64,000 nucleotides of DNA, from the NCBI RefSeq assembly GCF_004362195.1, contig NZ_SNWG01000001.1, forward strand, positions 992,001 through 1,056,000, given 5' to 3'. The position numbers were made by a program, and so were the translations under genes. The stretch's first letter is position 1. Each line of letters opens with the position of its first letter. Shown here one piece after another: positions 11,147-20,490 of the stretch. A model generated the notes under the pieces. It worked only from the letters and a program-made list of their open reading frames with translations, was not told where the DNA came from and did no database searches. The stretch is from Microbacterium sp. BK668. Its GTDB lineage: Bacteria > Actinomycetota > Actinomycetes > Actinomycetales > Microbacteriaceae.

Positions 11147-12121
11147 ATGACGGAATTCGCTGCGGACTCGATCCTCGTGCTCCTGGACGTGATGCCCTCC
11201 GGCGAACTGGGCAAGTCGTCGGCGGGCCTGCTCGGCGCTGCCGCCCAGGTCGGCACGCCCGTCGCACTGATCGTGTCGACCGACGCGGGTTCTCTCGCGT
11301 CGCAGGCCGGCGACCTCGGTGCGGCCGTCGTACTGACCGCCGAGGGGGACTCGTCGCTCCTCACGGTGCCTCGCGTCGACGCCCTGGATGCCGCGGCCGA
11401 CCTCGTGCGGCCGGACGCGATCCTGGTCTCCAACTCGGTCGAAGGACGCGACGTCGCGGCCCGCTTCGCCGCGCGGAACCGGTCGGCGCTGTGCGCCGAC
11501 GCGGTCGGCGTGTCGCGGGATGCCGAGGGCGTCGTCGCGCATCACTCCGTGTTCGGCGGCGCCTACAACGTCGACTCCGCCGCGACGTGGGGCGCCCCGG
11601 TCATCACCATCCGCCAGGGCGCGATCGAGGCGCGTGCCGTAGCGCGCACGCCCGAGATCGAGGCGCTCGACGTCACCGCATCGGGGAGCGCCGCGGCATC
11701 CGTCGACTCGGTCGAGGAGGCGGTCGTCGCCTCGTCGCGGCCGGAGCTGCGCGGGGCGACGAAGGTTGTCTCGGGCGGGCGCGGGCTCGGATCGGGCGAG
11801 AAGTTCGCGCTGGTCGAGCAGCTCGCCGACACCCTCGGGGCGGCCGTCGGCGCCTCGCGCGCCGCGGTCGACGCGGGCTACGTGCCCCAGACGTACCAGG
11901 TCGGGCAGACCGGTGTCTCGGTGTCTCCGCAGCTGTACGTCGCCCTCGGGATCTCGGGTGCCATCCAGCACAAGGCCGGCATGCAGACCGCGAAGACGAT
12001 CGTTGCGATCAACAAGGACGCGGATGCCCCGATCTTCGAGATCGCGGACTTCGGCGTGGTCGGCGACCTCTTCACCGTCGTGCCGCAGCTCATCGCCGCG
12101 CTCGAGGCGAAGAAGGCCTGA
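11147..12121 (+). CDS. etfA: Electron transfer flavoprotein subunit alpha
   Basis: 324 residues, typical. The FAD-binding C-terminal half is intact: [34 protein letters not shown], then [14 protein letters not shown] and [20 protein letters not shown]. It is in one operon with etfB (ribosome site GAGGAAGG) and the cytochrome b gene begins 6 bp after its stop, which suggests that reduced ETF feeds a membrane partner encoded right there. Confidence 0.97.
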   Translation: MTEFAADSILVLLDVMPSGELGKSSAGLLGAAAQVGTPVALIVSTDAGSLASQAGDLGAAVVLTAEGDSSLLTVPRVDALDAAADLVRPDAILVSNSVEGRDVAARFAARNRSALCADAVGVSRDAEGVVAHHSVFGGAYNVDSAATWGAPVITIRQGAIEARAVARTPEIEALDVTASGSAAASVDSVEEAVVASSRPELRGATKVVSGGRGLGSGEKFALVEQLADTLGAAVGASRAAVDAGYVPQTYQVGQTGVSVSPQLYVALGISGAIQHKAGMQTAKTIVAINKDADAPIFEIADFGVVGDLFTVVPQLIAALEAKKA

Positions 12122-12127
12122 TCGACG

Positions 12128-14053
12128 GTGGCGACGTACGCACGGTCGATCCGTCGAGGGCTTCCCCGCACGGCGGGCGGCGAGGCGTGGCCGGCCGCGG
12201 GAGAGGCGCCGGGGGCGAACGGCGACGGCGCGCCGAGCGGCGCTCCGGCTTCGGTCGCTTCATCCGCGAGCACCGAGCCGCACCTCTCGGTCGCTCAGCG
12301 TGCCGATGCGCCGATCGGAGCCGGGAGCGCGGCGCCGGCCGATTCGCCGCACCCCACGCCGCCCGGAGGCGCGGCGATCGACCGTTCGACGACCTCAGCG
12401 ACCGGCGGGCGCGCGGCAGGCGCGGCTGAGGGCGGGCGATCCCTTCGGCGGGGGCTGCCGCGCGTGCGCGGCGGAGAGCCCTGGCCGGCTGCGGCGTCGC
12501 ACACGTCCCGGTCGTTGAGCGAGGAGCGCAGCGACGAGACGAAACGCGGCTTCACCGAGCCAACCGCGGCCGCAGCCGCTGGCCCCTCGCCGTCTGAAGG
12601 CGTTTCGTCTCCCTCCGTTCGCTCGACGACCGAGGGAGCCGTCGGTAGCGGCAGCGTGACGATGAGCGAGGCCGCGGTCGTCGGTGCAGGCGCGTTGCGC
12701 CGCGGCCTTCCGCGAACCGCCGGCGGACAGCCGTGGCCCGCGGAATCCGCCGTTCGGATCGAGCGCCCGAGCGGGACGGCGGCCGCACCCGCGACACCGG
12801 CGTCCGACGCGTCGACAGACGCACCGGCTGCGGTCGCCGCGGTCGAGGAGGCCGCGAAGGCGCCGGTCATCCGCCGCGGCCTGCCGCGCACCGCCCCCGC
12901 CGCGACAGCGCCGCCCGCGTCAGCGCCGCCCGCAATAGCCGCGCCCGCAGCGGCATCCACCGCACCGCCCGCAGCGGCATCCACCGCACCGCCCGCCACG
13001 GCATCGGCGGCGGCCGCATCCGCCGCAGCGCCGGCGGCCGCCACGCCGGCGAGCCTCGACCCCGCCGCGCGGGCTCCGCTGCCGTTCGCGCGCACCGTGT
13101 GGCCGGGAGCAGCGGCTGCGGCGCGACCCGTGCCGAAGCCCGAACCGAAGCGCTACGGGCCCTTCACACGGGCCCAGTGGGCGGGCGCGGTGATCGTCGG
13201 CGGCGCCGGACTGCTGTTCGCGGCCGCCATGGCGGTCGTCGCGACCCGGTGGTTGCTCAGCCTGCCGGCCATGCAGGAGTTCCTCGCCGTCTACCCCGGC
13301 GAGTACCCGCTGCCCGAGGATGCGCCCGTGGGCATCCCGCCGTGGCTCGGCTGGCAGCACTTCTTCAACACGTTCCTGATCGTGCTCATCATCCGGTCGG
13401 GCCTGCAGGTGCGCACCGAGAAGCGGCCGAGCGTCTTCTGGTCGCCCCGGAACAACAGCCGGCGCAAGATCAGCCTCACCCTGTGGTTCCACCAGTCGCT
13501 CGACATCCTGTGGATCGTGAACGGCGTCATCTACGTGCTGCTGCTGTTCGTCACAGGTCAGTGGATGAAGATCGTGCCGACCAGCTGGGCGGTGTTCCCC
13601 AATGCGCTCTCTGCGCTGCTCCAGTACGTCTCGCTGGACTGGCCGACCGAGAACGGGTGGGTCAACTACAACTCCCTGCAGCAGCTCGCGTACTTCGCGA
13701 CCGTGTTCCTCGCGGCGCCTCTCGCCATCCTGACCGGGGTGCGGATGAGCGGTGTGTGGCCCAAGAACGCGCAGGCGCTCAGCCGGGCCTACCCGATCGA
13801 GTGGGCGCGCGCGGTGCACTTCCCCGTCATGATCTACTTCGTCCTGTTCATCGTCGCGCACGTCACGCTCGTGCTCGCGACGGGAGCTCTGCGCAACCTC
13901 AACCACATGTACGGGTCGCAGGACGCGATCAACTGGGTGGGCTTCTGGATCTTCCTCGCGAGTCTCGCCGTCATCGCGGCGGCGTGGATCGCCGCGCGGC
14001 CGCTCGTGCTCGCACCCATCGCGCGCCTGTTCGGCAAGGTCAGCGGCCGCTGA
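12128..14053 (+). CDS. Membrane cytochrome b-type protein with repeated RRGLPRTxGGxPWP cytoplasmic tail
   Basis: 641 residues from GTG, 6 bp after etfA. Residues 1 to about 340 are low-complexity Ala/Pro-rich and probably disordered. They carry a short motif four times: [14 protein letters not shown] (residue 9), [14 protein letters not shown] (107), [14 protein letters not shown] (191) and a truncated RRGLPRTAP (249). From about 345 there are several membrane helices with histidines placed as in b561/formate-dehydrogenase-gamma-type cytochromes ([36 protein letters not shown]). It probably carries two hemes and passes electrons between the membrane pool and a soluble partner. Proximity to etfBA makes ETF the leading candidate partner; this is inference. 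Two REP-like copies lie inside the tail coding region. Confidence 0.8.
   Translation: MATYARSIRRGLPRTAGGEAWPAAGEAPGANGDGAPSGAPASVASSASTEPHLSVAQRADAPIGAGSAAPADSPHPTPPGGAAIDRSTTSATGGRAAGAAEGGRSLRRGLPRVRGGEPWPAAASHTSRSLSEERSDETKRGFTEPTAAAAAGPSPSEGVSSPSVRSTTEGAVGSGSVTMSEAAVVGAGALRRGLPRTAGGQPWPAESAVRIERPSGTAAAPATPASDASTDAPAAVAAVEEAAKAPVIRRGLPRTAPAATAPPASAPPAIAAPAAASTAPPAAASTAPPATASAAAASAAAPAAATPASLDPAARAPLPFARTVWPGAAAAARPVPKPEPKRYGPFTRAQWAGAVIVGGAGLLFAAAMAVVATRWLLSLPAMQEFLAVYPGEYPLPEDAPVGIPPWLGWQHFFNTFLIVLIIRSGLQVRTEKRPSVFWSPRNNSRRKISLTLWFHQSLDILWIVNGVIYVLLLFVTGQWMKIVPTSWAVFPNALSALLQYVSLDWPTENGWVNYNSLQQLAYFATVFLAAPLAILTGVRMSGVWPKNAQALSRAYPIEWARAVHFPVMIYFVLFIVAHVTLVLATGALRNLNHMYGSQDAINWVGFWIFLASLAVIAAAWIAARPLVLAPIARLFGKVSGR
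12507..12547 (+). repeat. REP-like motif, copy A, inside the cytochrome tail
   Basis: Begins CCCGGTCGTTGAGCGAGGAG and ends GACGAGACGAAACGC. With copy B it forms an inverted pair about 50 bp apart within one coding sequence. It is translated as part of the disordered tail ([14 protein letters not shown]). Confidence 0.65.
12600..12631 (-). repeat. REP-like motif, copy B, inverted relative to copy A
   Basis: GCGTTTCGTCTCCCTCCG followed by TTCGCTCGACGACC. It is the reverse complement of copy A with a few substitutions, and is also translated. Confidence 0.65.
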
Positions 14054-14151
14054 CCCGCCGGTCCGCCGGCCGGACGGCGCGAGCGGCGGATGGGGGATAA
14101 CCCGAAGCCAAGACTCCGGATGCCTCGGGAGCGCGCCGGATCGCCCCGTCC

Positions 14152-14157
14152 TAGTTT
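14152..14157 (+). promoter_or_regulatory. Leaderless-type -10 (TAGTTT) of the histidine kinase operon
   Basis: Six bases separate this TANNNT box from the ATG at 14164, so transcription should begin at or next to the start codon. No ribosome binding site is present. Confidence 0.6.
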
Positions 14158-14163
14158 TGAGGC

Positions 14164-15429
14164 ATGACCTCAGGCAACCCCGCTCCCGCGCCGTCCATCG
14201 CCTCGCCACCGCGCGTCCTCGGCGCCGTCGCTCAGCTCGTCGCGCTCGGCGTCATCGGCCCGGCGCTGTTCGGCATCCTCTTCGGACTTCTGGGCCTCGG
14301 GCTCGGGCTCCTCCCCGTCCTCCTCATCGGCGTCCCCTTCCTCGTCGCGCTCGTGTACGTCCTCTTCGGCGTCGGCTGGCTGGAGGCCGCACGGGTCGAC
14401 GGCCTCTACGGCTTCGGCCTTCCGGCCCGGCATCTGCGCTCGAGCGGCCGGCCCGGCTTCGGCGGATACCTCCGCACCCTCTGGCAGCAGACGATCGACC
14501 CGTCGACGTGGCGCGCGATCGCGAACCTGGCCGTGTCGGTCATCCTGGGGTGGATCGTCGTGCTGCTGCTGGGCGTCATGGCGTCCGGTGTCGTGCTGGC
14601 GTTCGCGCCGCTCTACGCCCGGGGCGACAGCGTCGCCCTCGCGCGCACCGGCCTCGACATCCCGGTCTCGTGGACGATCCCCGCCGGCATCCTCGCCGCC
14701 GTCCTCTCGGCGGCCGCGATCGTCGGCCTGGCGCTGCTGCACGGCGTCCTGTGCCGCGCCATCATGGTGCCCTCCCGGGAGGCTCAGCTCGCCGAGGCCG
14801 CGCGCACGTCGAACGTGCAGCGGGCCGGCGCCGTCCACGCCGCCGACGTCGAGCGCACGCGCATCGAGCGCGACCTCCACGACGGCGTGCAGCCCCGGCT
14901 CGTGTCGGTCGGCATGACGCTGGGCCTCGCGCAGCAGAAGATCGACTCCGATCCCGAGGCGGCCAAGCAGCTCCTCGCCGAGGCGCACACCTCGACGAAG
15001 GCCGCCATCACCGAGCTCCGGCAGCTGGCCCGGGGCATCCACACCTCCGTCCTGGACGACCGGGGACTGGATGCCGCGCTCTCGGCGCTCGCGGCCCGCT
15101 CGGTCGTGCCGGTGCAGCTCGACGTCCGCATGGACGGCCGCTGCAGCCGCGAGTCCGAAGCCGCCGCCTACTTCGCGATCGCGGAGGCCCTGACCAACGC
15201 GGCGAAGCATTCTCGCGGCACCGAGGTCCGCGTGATCGTGCGGCTCCGCGACGGCAACACGCTGTGGGCCCGCGTCGAGGACAACGGCATCGGCGGAGCG
15301 CGGGTGCTGCCCGGCGGCGGCCTCGACGGCATCGTGCACCGGGTGCTCGCAGCCGGCGGCCAGGCCCGGATCGACAGTCCCATCGGAGGCCCGACCACGG
15401 TGGAGGTGAGCATCCCGTGCGCATCCTGA
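14164..15429 (+). CDS. NarL-family sensor histidine kinase
   Basis: 421 residues. Four hydrophobic segments in two pairs make up an N-terminal sensor of the PspC/DUF-type 'putative sensor' kind (about residues 15-200). The dimerisation/phosphoacceptor helix ERTRIERDLHDGVQPRLVSV follows with His239, then the HATPase_c domain with AEALTNAAKHS (N box) and VEDNGIGGA (G1). The G2-like GGGLDGIVHRV is also visible. Its last 13 bp overlap the response regulator gene. It probably senses a membrane or cell-envelope signal and phosphorylates the downstream regulator. Confidence 0.92.
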   Translation: MTSGNPAPAPSIASPPRVLGAVAQLVALGVIGPALFGILFGLLGLGLGLLPVLLIGVPFLVALVYVLFGVGWLEAARVDGLYGFGLPARHLRSSGRPGFGGYLRTLWQQTIDPSTWRAIANLAVSVILGWIVVLLLGVMASGVVLAFAPLYARGDSVALARTGLDIPVSWTIPAGILAAVLSAAAIVGLALLHGVLCRAIMVPSREAQLAEAARTSNVQRAGAVHAADVERTRIERDLHDGVQPRLVSVGMTLGLAQQKIDSDPEAAKQLLAEAHTSTKAAITELRQLARGIHTSVLDDRGLDAALSALAARSVVPVQLDVRMDGRCSRESEAAAYFAIAEALTNAAKHSRGTEVRVIVRLRDGNTLWARVEDNGIGGARVLPGGGLDGIVHRVLAAGGQARIDSPIGGPTTVEVSIPCAS

Positions 15430-16121
15430 TCTGCGAGGACTCCGCACTGCTGCGCGAAGGGCTCGTGCGCGTGCTGGAGGATGCCGGACACACCGTCGTC
15501 GCCGCAGTCCCCGACGCCCTGAAGCTGGAGGAGGTCGTCTCCGAGACCCGTCCCGATCTCTGCATCCTCGACGTCCGGCTCCCGCCCACCTGGACCGACG
15601 AAGGCATCCGCGCGGCGCTCGACCTCCGCGCGACCCGGCCCGACCTTCCGCTCCTCGTCCTCTCGCAGTACGTCGAGGAGCGTTACGCCGCCGACCTCAT
15701 CGCCGCGAAGGGAGGGGCCCTCGGCTACCTCCTGAAGGACCGCGTCGCCGACGTCGCCGACTTCCTCGACGCGATCCAGCGCATCGGGTCAGGGGCCACG
15801 GTGCTCGACCCGGAGGTCGTCGCGCAGCTTCTCAGCCGGCGCACGCGGGACGAGCGGATGCAGCGGCTCACCGATCGCGAGTCCGCGGTCCTGGCGCTCA
15901 TCGCCGAAGGACGCTCGAACCAGGCCATCGCCAAGGCCCTCTTCATCTCGGAGGGCAGCGTCGAGAAGCACGTCACCTCCCTCTTCCAGAAGCTCGACCT
16001 CGAGCCCGACGAGTCCGGCAACCGCCGGGTGCTCGCGGCGCTCGCGCACCTCGGGCACGGCGGCCCCCGGCCCCACACCGACCACGGCGGCACGACGCCG
16101 CAGACAGGAGCCCTCCGATGA
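15417..16121 (+). CDS. LuxR/NarL-family response regulator
   Basis: 234 residues from GTG at 15417, chosen because MRILICEDSALLREGL is the canonical receiver start; longer in-frame upstream sequence belongs to the kinase gene read in another frame. Receiver: acidic pair ED near residues 7-8, phosphoacceptor Asp52 (CILDVRLPP), Lys in YLLKDRV. Output: LTDRESAVLALIAEGRSNQA through SEGSVEKHVTSLFQKL, a standard LuxR helix-turn-helix. It is translationally coupled to the kinase (overlap) and to the next gene (ATGA). Confidence 0.95.
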   Translation: MRILICEDSALLREGLVRVLEDAGHTVVAAVPDALKLEEVVSETRPDLCILDVRLPPTWTDEGIRAALDLRATRPDLPLLVLSQYVEERYAADLIAAKGGALGYLLKDRVADVADFLDAIQRIGSGATVLDPEVVAQLLSRRTRDERMQRLTDRESAVLALIAEGRSNQAIAKALFISEGSVEKHVTSLFQKLDLEPDESGNRRVLAALAHLGHGGPRPHTDHGGTTPQTGALR

Positions 16122-16987
16122 GCACCACGATGACCCCGCCTCCCGCGGAGGCGCAGACCCCGCCCCCCGCCGGGGGACCCACCCGACAGTCGTCCCGGGT
16201 CGTGGCGATCCTCGTGATCGTCCTCGGCGCGCTTATCGCGATCGGCGCGATGGTGTCGGCGGTCTTCTCGACAGTGGCCGCGGCATCCGTCCGGACCACC
16301 GTTCGGACGATCGACGTCGCCGACGTCGGCGCCCTCGACGTCGACGTCGCGGCCGGCTCGCTCCGGATCGAGTACGCCGACGTGCAGGACGCCGAGCTCG
16401 AGGTGACGGGGGCGAACGGCGCCGACCGCTGGACCCTCCGGACGGACGGCGACGAGCTCGTCGTCTCGTCTCCGGACACCTGGTTCGGTGACGGCTGGTC
16501 GTTCGGCGGCTGGCCGTTCGGCGAGCGCGGTGCGGGTGAGGCGACACTGCGCCTCCCGGACTCGCTCGCCGGGGCGGATGCCGACCTGTCGCTCGCGGGC
16601 GGCGAGCTCGTCGTCGACGAGGGCGAATACGGCCGGTTCCAGCTCGACATGAGTGCGGGACGGGCGCGAGCCGAGGCATCCGTCGACGCGGTGGACGCCA
16701 GTGTCGCGGCGGGGAGCGCGGATCTCGCCTTCGACGGCGCGCGCGAGGCGAGCTTCTCGCTGAGCGCCGGATCGCTGCAGGCGGAGCTGACCGGTGCGCA
16801 GCCCCGGTCGGTGCAGGTGAGTGTGAGCGCGGGCTCGCTCGATCTGGTCGTGCCGGAAGGCGCCTATGACGTGCAGTCCGACGTCTCGGCGGGCGACTTC
16901 GACAACCGCATCGGATCGGATCCGGATGCCGACAGCACCGTCACGGTGCAGGTCTCGGCCGGCCGGGCGACGCTCGACGCCGGGTAG
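16118..16987 (+). CDS. Single-pass membrane protein with DUF4097-like beta-solenoid domain
   Basis: 289 residues; the start overlaps the regulator stop as ATGA. A proline-rich cytoplasmic N-terminus is followed by one membrane helix (about residues 28-58) and an extracytoplasmic domain made of recurrent short strands rich in DVSAG/SAGS motifs (VDVAAGSLRIEY, LDMSAGRARAEA, SVSAGSLDLVVP, DVSAGDFDNRIG). This is the DUF4097/adhesin-like pattern. In other bacteria such genes accompany envelope-stress two-component systems, so this may be the system's target or signal input. No enzymatic residues are seen. Confidence 0.8.
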   Translation: MSTTMTPPPAEAQTPPPAGGPTRQSSRVVAILVIVLGALIAIGAMVSAVFSTVAAASVRTTVRTIDVADVGALDVDVAAGSLRIEYADVQDAELEVTGANGADRWTLRTDGDELVVSSPDTWFGDGWSFGGWPFGERGAGEATLRLPDSLAGADADLSLAGGELVVDEGEYGRFQLDMSAGRARAEASVDAVDASVAAGSADLAFDGAREASFSLSAGSLQAELTGAQPRSVQVSVSAGSLDLVVPEGAYDVQSDVSAGDFDNRIGSDPDADSTVTVQVSAGRATLDAG

Positions 16988-17009
16988 CCGTCACCCCGGC
17001 GATACGACG

Positions 17010-17048
17010 CGGAAGGCCCCGCATCCGAGCAGGATGCGGGGCCTTCCG
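17010..17048. terminator. Bidirectional terminator after the two-component operon
   Basis: CGGAAGGCCCCGCATCC pairs perfectly with GGATGCGGGGCCTTCCG around a 5-base loop, between convergent genes. Confidence 0.88.
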
Positions 17049-17074
17049 CCGTGGAGGCGACCGGCGACGCCGTG

Positions 17075-17581
17075 TCAGCGCACGAAGCGCACCTCGGTGA
17101 GCGTCTCGCCGAGGAACGGTTCGGTGTGCGATGCGCCGTCGAGGGTGAAACCGTTGCGCGTGTAGAACCGGTGTGCCCGCGGGTTGTCTTCGGCGACCCA
17201 GAGGTACAGGCCCTCGCCCGCCTCGGTGACCGAGTCGAACAGGCGCTGGCCGATCCCGGTGCCGTGCCACGCGTCGAGCAGGTAGATGAAGTAGAGCTCG
17301 CGGAACCGGGGCGCATCCTTGTCGCGCGCAGGGCCGGAGCCGGCGAAGCCCACGATCTCGCCGTCGACGAGCGCGGCGAACATCTTGAAGTCGGGGCCCT
17401 GAACGGCCCAGTGCGTCCAGAGCTCGGCCATGCGCCGCGGCGAGATCTTCTCGAGCGCGGCCTTGCTGATGAGGTGGTCGTAGGTCTCGTGCCAGCACGT
17501 CGCGTGCACGCGGCCGAGGGCCTCGGCGTCGACGTCCCGCACCGGACGGACGACGATGTCGGTCTGCAGTTCGGCTTCCAT
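17075..17581 (-). CDS. GNAT family N-acetyltransferase
   Basis: 168 residues with the GNAT fold: IVVRPVRDVDAEALGRVHATCW at the N-terminus, acetyl-CoA-binding motif A in ELYFIYLLDAWHGTGIGQRL, and motif B in AEDNPRAHRFYTRNGF. The substrate cannot be read from the sequence. It is a single gene, convergent with the DUF4097-like gene. Its TAGAGT -10 box is six bases before the ATG. Confidence 0.9.
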   Translation of the reverse strand: MEAELQTDIVVRPVRDVDAEALGRVHATCWHETYDHLISKAALEKISPRRMAELWTHWAVQGPDFKMFAALVDGEIVGFAGSGPARDKDAPRFRELYFIYLLDAWHGTGIGQRLFDSVTEAGEGLYLWVAEDNPRAHRFYTRNGFTLDGASHTEPFLGETLTEVRFVR

Positions 17582-17587
17582 GGCCAG

Positions 17588-17593
17588 ACTCTA
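17588..17593 (-). promoter_or_regulatory. Leaderless-type -10 (TAGAGT) of the GNAT gene
   Basis: Six bases from the start codon at 17581; no ribosome binding site. Confidence 0.55.
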
Positions 17594-17860
17594 CGCGCGG
17601 GTTCCCCGGCTGCGAAATCGAGCGGATGCCGTTGACTTTCGGGCCGTTCCGGAGTGCGGCCCGCTCACCGCCGGCGCACCGGAGAGGAAGAGGATCTGCA
17701 ACCGAGCAGCCCTCGCGGCACGCCGGGCGCCCCGCGCGTCCCAGGCCAGCCGCTCTCCCGCCCACCAAGCGGTGGACGACCCGCAGAGTCTCCCGATTGT
17801 TGCCGCTGATCTGGGATTCGGCGGCGGCGAATGTCGGTGGCCCTCACAAGAATGGACGGT

Positions 17861-19285
17861 ATGAGCAACGTCGTCGCCAGCCTCCAAGAGCTGGGGGACG
17901 CCATGGTGCAGCTAGCGCGGGAGTCGCTCGCGGGGGGATCCGTGCGAGCCGCATCCGATGCCGAGGTGCTCGACCTGCTCGCCGCCGCAGCGCGGATCTC
18001 GCGGGCCGCCGAGGCCTTCGCCGTCGAAGCCACCGTCGAGGCATCGGAGCGATCGAGTTCGCCCGCACCCTGGGAGCGCATGACGACGCGGCTCGGGTGC
18101 CGATCCGTCTCAGAGCTCGTCCAGCGCTCGACCCGGGTATCGCGACGTGCGGCTGCCGACATGATCACGGCGGCCGGCGCCGTGGGGCAGCCGGTAGCGC
18201 CGACGACGGGTGCGCTCCTCCCGGCGGAGTTCCCGGGGGTGAGAGCCGCGCTGATGGCGGGCGACATCGGGATCGACGGCGTCGTCGCCATTGCGGTCCC
18301 ACTGCGCGCGAGCCGCGCCGGCCGCGCGGCGATCCTGGCAGCTGACGAAGAGCTGGCGGCCGCGGCGCGGGGAGAGGGAGCGGATGCCGCACCCGCCGCG
18401 CCCGCCGACGAGCTCCGCGCCATGGCCACCGCCTGGGCGATGTACCTCGACCCCGACGGCGTCGAGCCCCGGGAGGCGCACGCGCTTCGCAAGCGTGGGC
18501 TGACGCTCGGTGTCTGTCGGGAAGGTGTGGTGCCGGTTCGCGGCAACCTCCTGCCGGAGGTCGCCGGTCAGCTGGAGCGGCTGTTCGACAGCATCCTCAA
18601 TCCCAAGGCTCAAGGCCCCGATGCCGCGCCTCGCTTCGTCGACGACTCCGCGAGCGGAGGCGGCGAGCCGGTGCCGGCTGAAGCCGACCACCGCACACGG
18701 GTGCAGAAGCAGCACGACGCACTCGCCACCGTGCTCACGGTCGCTGCTGCCTCGGGCTCCCTTCCGCAGCTCGGCGGAGCAGCGCCGACCCTCGTCTTAT
18801 CGGTCAGGGCGGCCGACCTTCGATCGGGAAGCGGGTTCGCGCATATCGACGGCTCGGATGAGCCGGTGTCGCTGGCTTCCGCACACCACGTGGCATGCTC
18901 CGGTGCGGTACAGAAGGTGGCGCTGGACGATGGCGGACGGATCGTCGCGCTCGGCAGCCTCGAGCGCGTCTTCACCCATCATCAGCGCCGGGCGATCGGA
19001 CTGCGCGACGGGCATTGCGTCATACCGGGGTGCCAGGTCCGTGCAGCGTGGTGTGAGATTCATCATGTCGAGGAGCACGCTCACGGTGGCCCGACACATA
19101 CCGACAACGGCGTGCTCCTCTGCTGGTTCCATCACCGCACCCTCGACTCCAGCGGTTGGCGAATCCGCATGAACCACGGCGTACCGGAGGTGCGCGGCCC
19201 CTATTGGTGGGATGCCGGCATGAGATGGCGACCGGTGACCAAATCGCCTACGCGGATTCGCGAGCAGTTCGCCCGTCGGAATTGA
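17861..19285 (+). CDS. DUF222 / HNH endonuclease signature-containing protein (13E12 family)
   Basis: 474 residues from the ATG at 17861; ATGs at 17831 and 17852 are alternatives. MSNVVASLQELGDAMVQ matches the usual family start, and an AAGAAT -10-like box lies seven bases before it. The DUF222 helical region (about residues 30-330) is followed by an HNH motif: GLRDGHCVIPGCQVRAAWCEIHHVEEHAHGG in two CxxC-like pieces, then DNGVLLCWFHHRTL. The family is multicopy in actinobacteria and often dispersed by gene conversion; the biological role is not established. Confidence 0.88.
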   Translation: MSNVVASLQELGDAMVQLARESLAGGSVRAASDAEVLDLLAAAARISRAAEAFAVEATVEASERSSSPAPWERMTTRLGCRSVSELVQRSTRVSRRAAADMITAAGAVGQPVAPTTGALLPAEFPGVRAALMAGDIGIDGVVAIAVPLRASRAGRAAILAADEELAAAARGEGADAAPAAPADELRAMATAWAMYLDPDGVEPREAHALRKRGLTLGVCREGVVPVRGNLLPEVAGQLERLFDSILNPKAQGPDAAPRFVDDSASGGGEPVPAEADHRTRVQKQHDALATVLTVAAASGSLPQLGGAAPTLVLSVRAADLRSGSGFAHIDGSDEPVSLASAHHVACSGAVQKVALDDGGRIVALGSLERVFTHHQRRAIGLRDGHCVIPGCQVRAAWCEIHHVEEHAHGGPTHTDNGVLLCWFHHRTLDSSGWRIRMNHGVPEVRGPYWWDAGMRWRPVTKSPTRIREQFARRN

Positions 19286-19462
19286 GACGGAGTCCTCGTC
19301 GCCCTTCGACAACCCGCCCGGCCCGGCGGCTCCACGGGAGCACGCGGAAGCTCACCCGCCCACGTGCCGGCCGCCATGGCCAGGCGGCCGCGTCGTCGCG
19401 GCGTTGTCGAGGAGCGCCAACCGAATCGTCGGTTCCCCGGCCGATGGCTACGATCGCTCGAC

Positions 19463-20023
19463 GTGAACGTGATCTGGCGAACCCTCCTTGTGACCCTCGG
19501 CGCACGGCTTCGCGCCCGTACCGGGCGGAAGCTCGCGCCGACCGCCGTCAGCCGAATCCGACTGACGACACTGCCGACCGACATCGACGTGCTCCGTCAC
19601 ATGAACAACGGCCGGTACCTGTCGCTGTTCGACCTCGGGCGCTGGGATCTGCTCGTGCGGACGGGCCTCGCCGACGCGATGCGTCGCAATGGCTGGTACG
19701 CGGTGGTGTCGAGCGAGACCGTCACCTTCCGCAAGTCGCTGCAGCTCTGGCAGCGGTTCGTCGTGGAGTCGCGGCTGCTCGGCCACGACGACAAGGCGCT
19801 GTATCTCGAGCACCGCGCCGTGGTCGACGGCGAGGTCTACGCCCGCGCGATCATCCGTGCGCGTCTGCTCAAGCGCCGAGGAGGGACGCTGTCCCACGAG
19901 GAGCTTTTCGCCGCGGTGGACCGGCCGGATGATTTGCCCGACGTCGAGTCGTGGGTGCACGAGTGGGCCGCGGCATCCGCTCTTCCCTCGACGAGAGCCG
20001 CTGCGCCCAGCGTATGGCGGTGA
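19463..20023 (+). CDS. Thioesterase family protein (4HBT hotdog fold)
   Basis: 186 residues from GTG (VNVIWRTLLV); upstream in-frame sequence is not protein-like. The motif DIDVLRHMNNGRYLSLFDLGRWDLL is the signature of the THEM6/acyl-CoA thioesterase-like group, followed by VVSSETVTFRKSLQLWQRF and YLEHRAVVDGEVYARAIIRA strands. It probably hydrolyses an acyl-CoA; the chain length is unknown. A TACGAT box lies eight bases before the start. The gene almost abuts the next convergent gene. Confidence 0.82.
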   Translation: MNVIWRTLLVTLGARLRARTGRKLAPTAVSRIRLTTLPTDIDVLRHMNNGRYLSLFDLGRWDLLVRTGLADAMRRNGWYAVVSSETVTFRKSLQLWQRFVVESRLLGHDDKALYLEHRAVVDGEVYARAIIRARLLKRRGGTLSHEELFAAVDRPDDLPDVESWVHEWAAASALPSTRAAAPSVWR

Positions 20024-20033
20024 GCCGGTCGGC

Positions 20034-20339
20034 TCAGCGGAGCACGGCGTAGAGCGAGAGTCCGAGGGCGACCGCCATCGCGACGTTGATGACGCTGAGC
20101 CACAGCGTCCAGGCGCGGATCTGCTCGCCTGGGTTCGTGAAACCGGTAGAGCCGATCGTGCTGAAGATCGCGGCCATCGCCTGCAGGCGCCCGGGGCGTA
20201 CGGCCCGGGGCGCCTCGCCGGCGAGCGAAGCGGTGCGCATGGGGCCGGCTACGGCGGCATGCGGAGTGTCGAGGAGTGCGAAGGGGTGCGAAGGACGTCG
20301 GGGTGAGACTCGGGTGTCCAGGTCGTCCAGCTTGGTCAT
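20034..20339 (-). CDS. Small hypothetical protein with a C-terminal membrane helix
   Basis: 101 residues. The first ~55 are polar and not recognisable; then FSTIGSTGFTNPGEQIRAWTLWLSV leads into a hydrophobic helix (VINVAMAVALGLSLYAVL). I do not recognise a family. Support for it being real: a TACCGT -10 box seven bases before the ATG and good codon-position GC bias. Confidence 0.6.
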   Translation of the reverse strand: MTKLDDLDTRVSPRRPSHPFALLDTPHAAVAGPMRTASLAGEAPRAVRPGRLQAMAAIFSTIGSTGFTNPGEQIRAWTLWLSVINVAMAVALGLSLYAVLR

Positions 20340-20346
20340 GGTCTCG

Positions 20347-20352
20347 ACGGTA
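20347..20352 (-). promoter_or_regulatory. Leaderless-type -10 (TACCGT)
   Basis: Seven bases before the start at 20339. Confidence 0.5.
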
Positions 20353-20490
20353 TGGCGCCGTCACCCGGCGAATCGTCTGTTGACAGATCGAGCGTCTCGG
20401 GTTATCCGCCCGGACGCGCGGGAGAGGACGGATGCCGGGGGCCGGGCATCGCGGGAGACGCCTGCGTGGCGTCACCGCCCTGCCGCATCG

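Noticed and set aside
19286..19462. Imperfect inverted repeat (TTCGACAAC/GTTGTCGAG) between the DUF222 and thioesterase genes
   Set aside because: Short and imperfect; does not match the four-unit elements or the REP-like motif well enough to name.
20390..20395. TTGACA hexamer that looks like a -35 box
   Set aside because: No -10 at suitable spacing and no gene on that strand downstream for several hundred bases.
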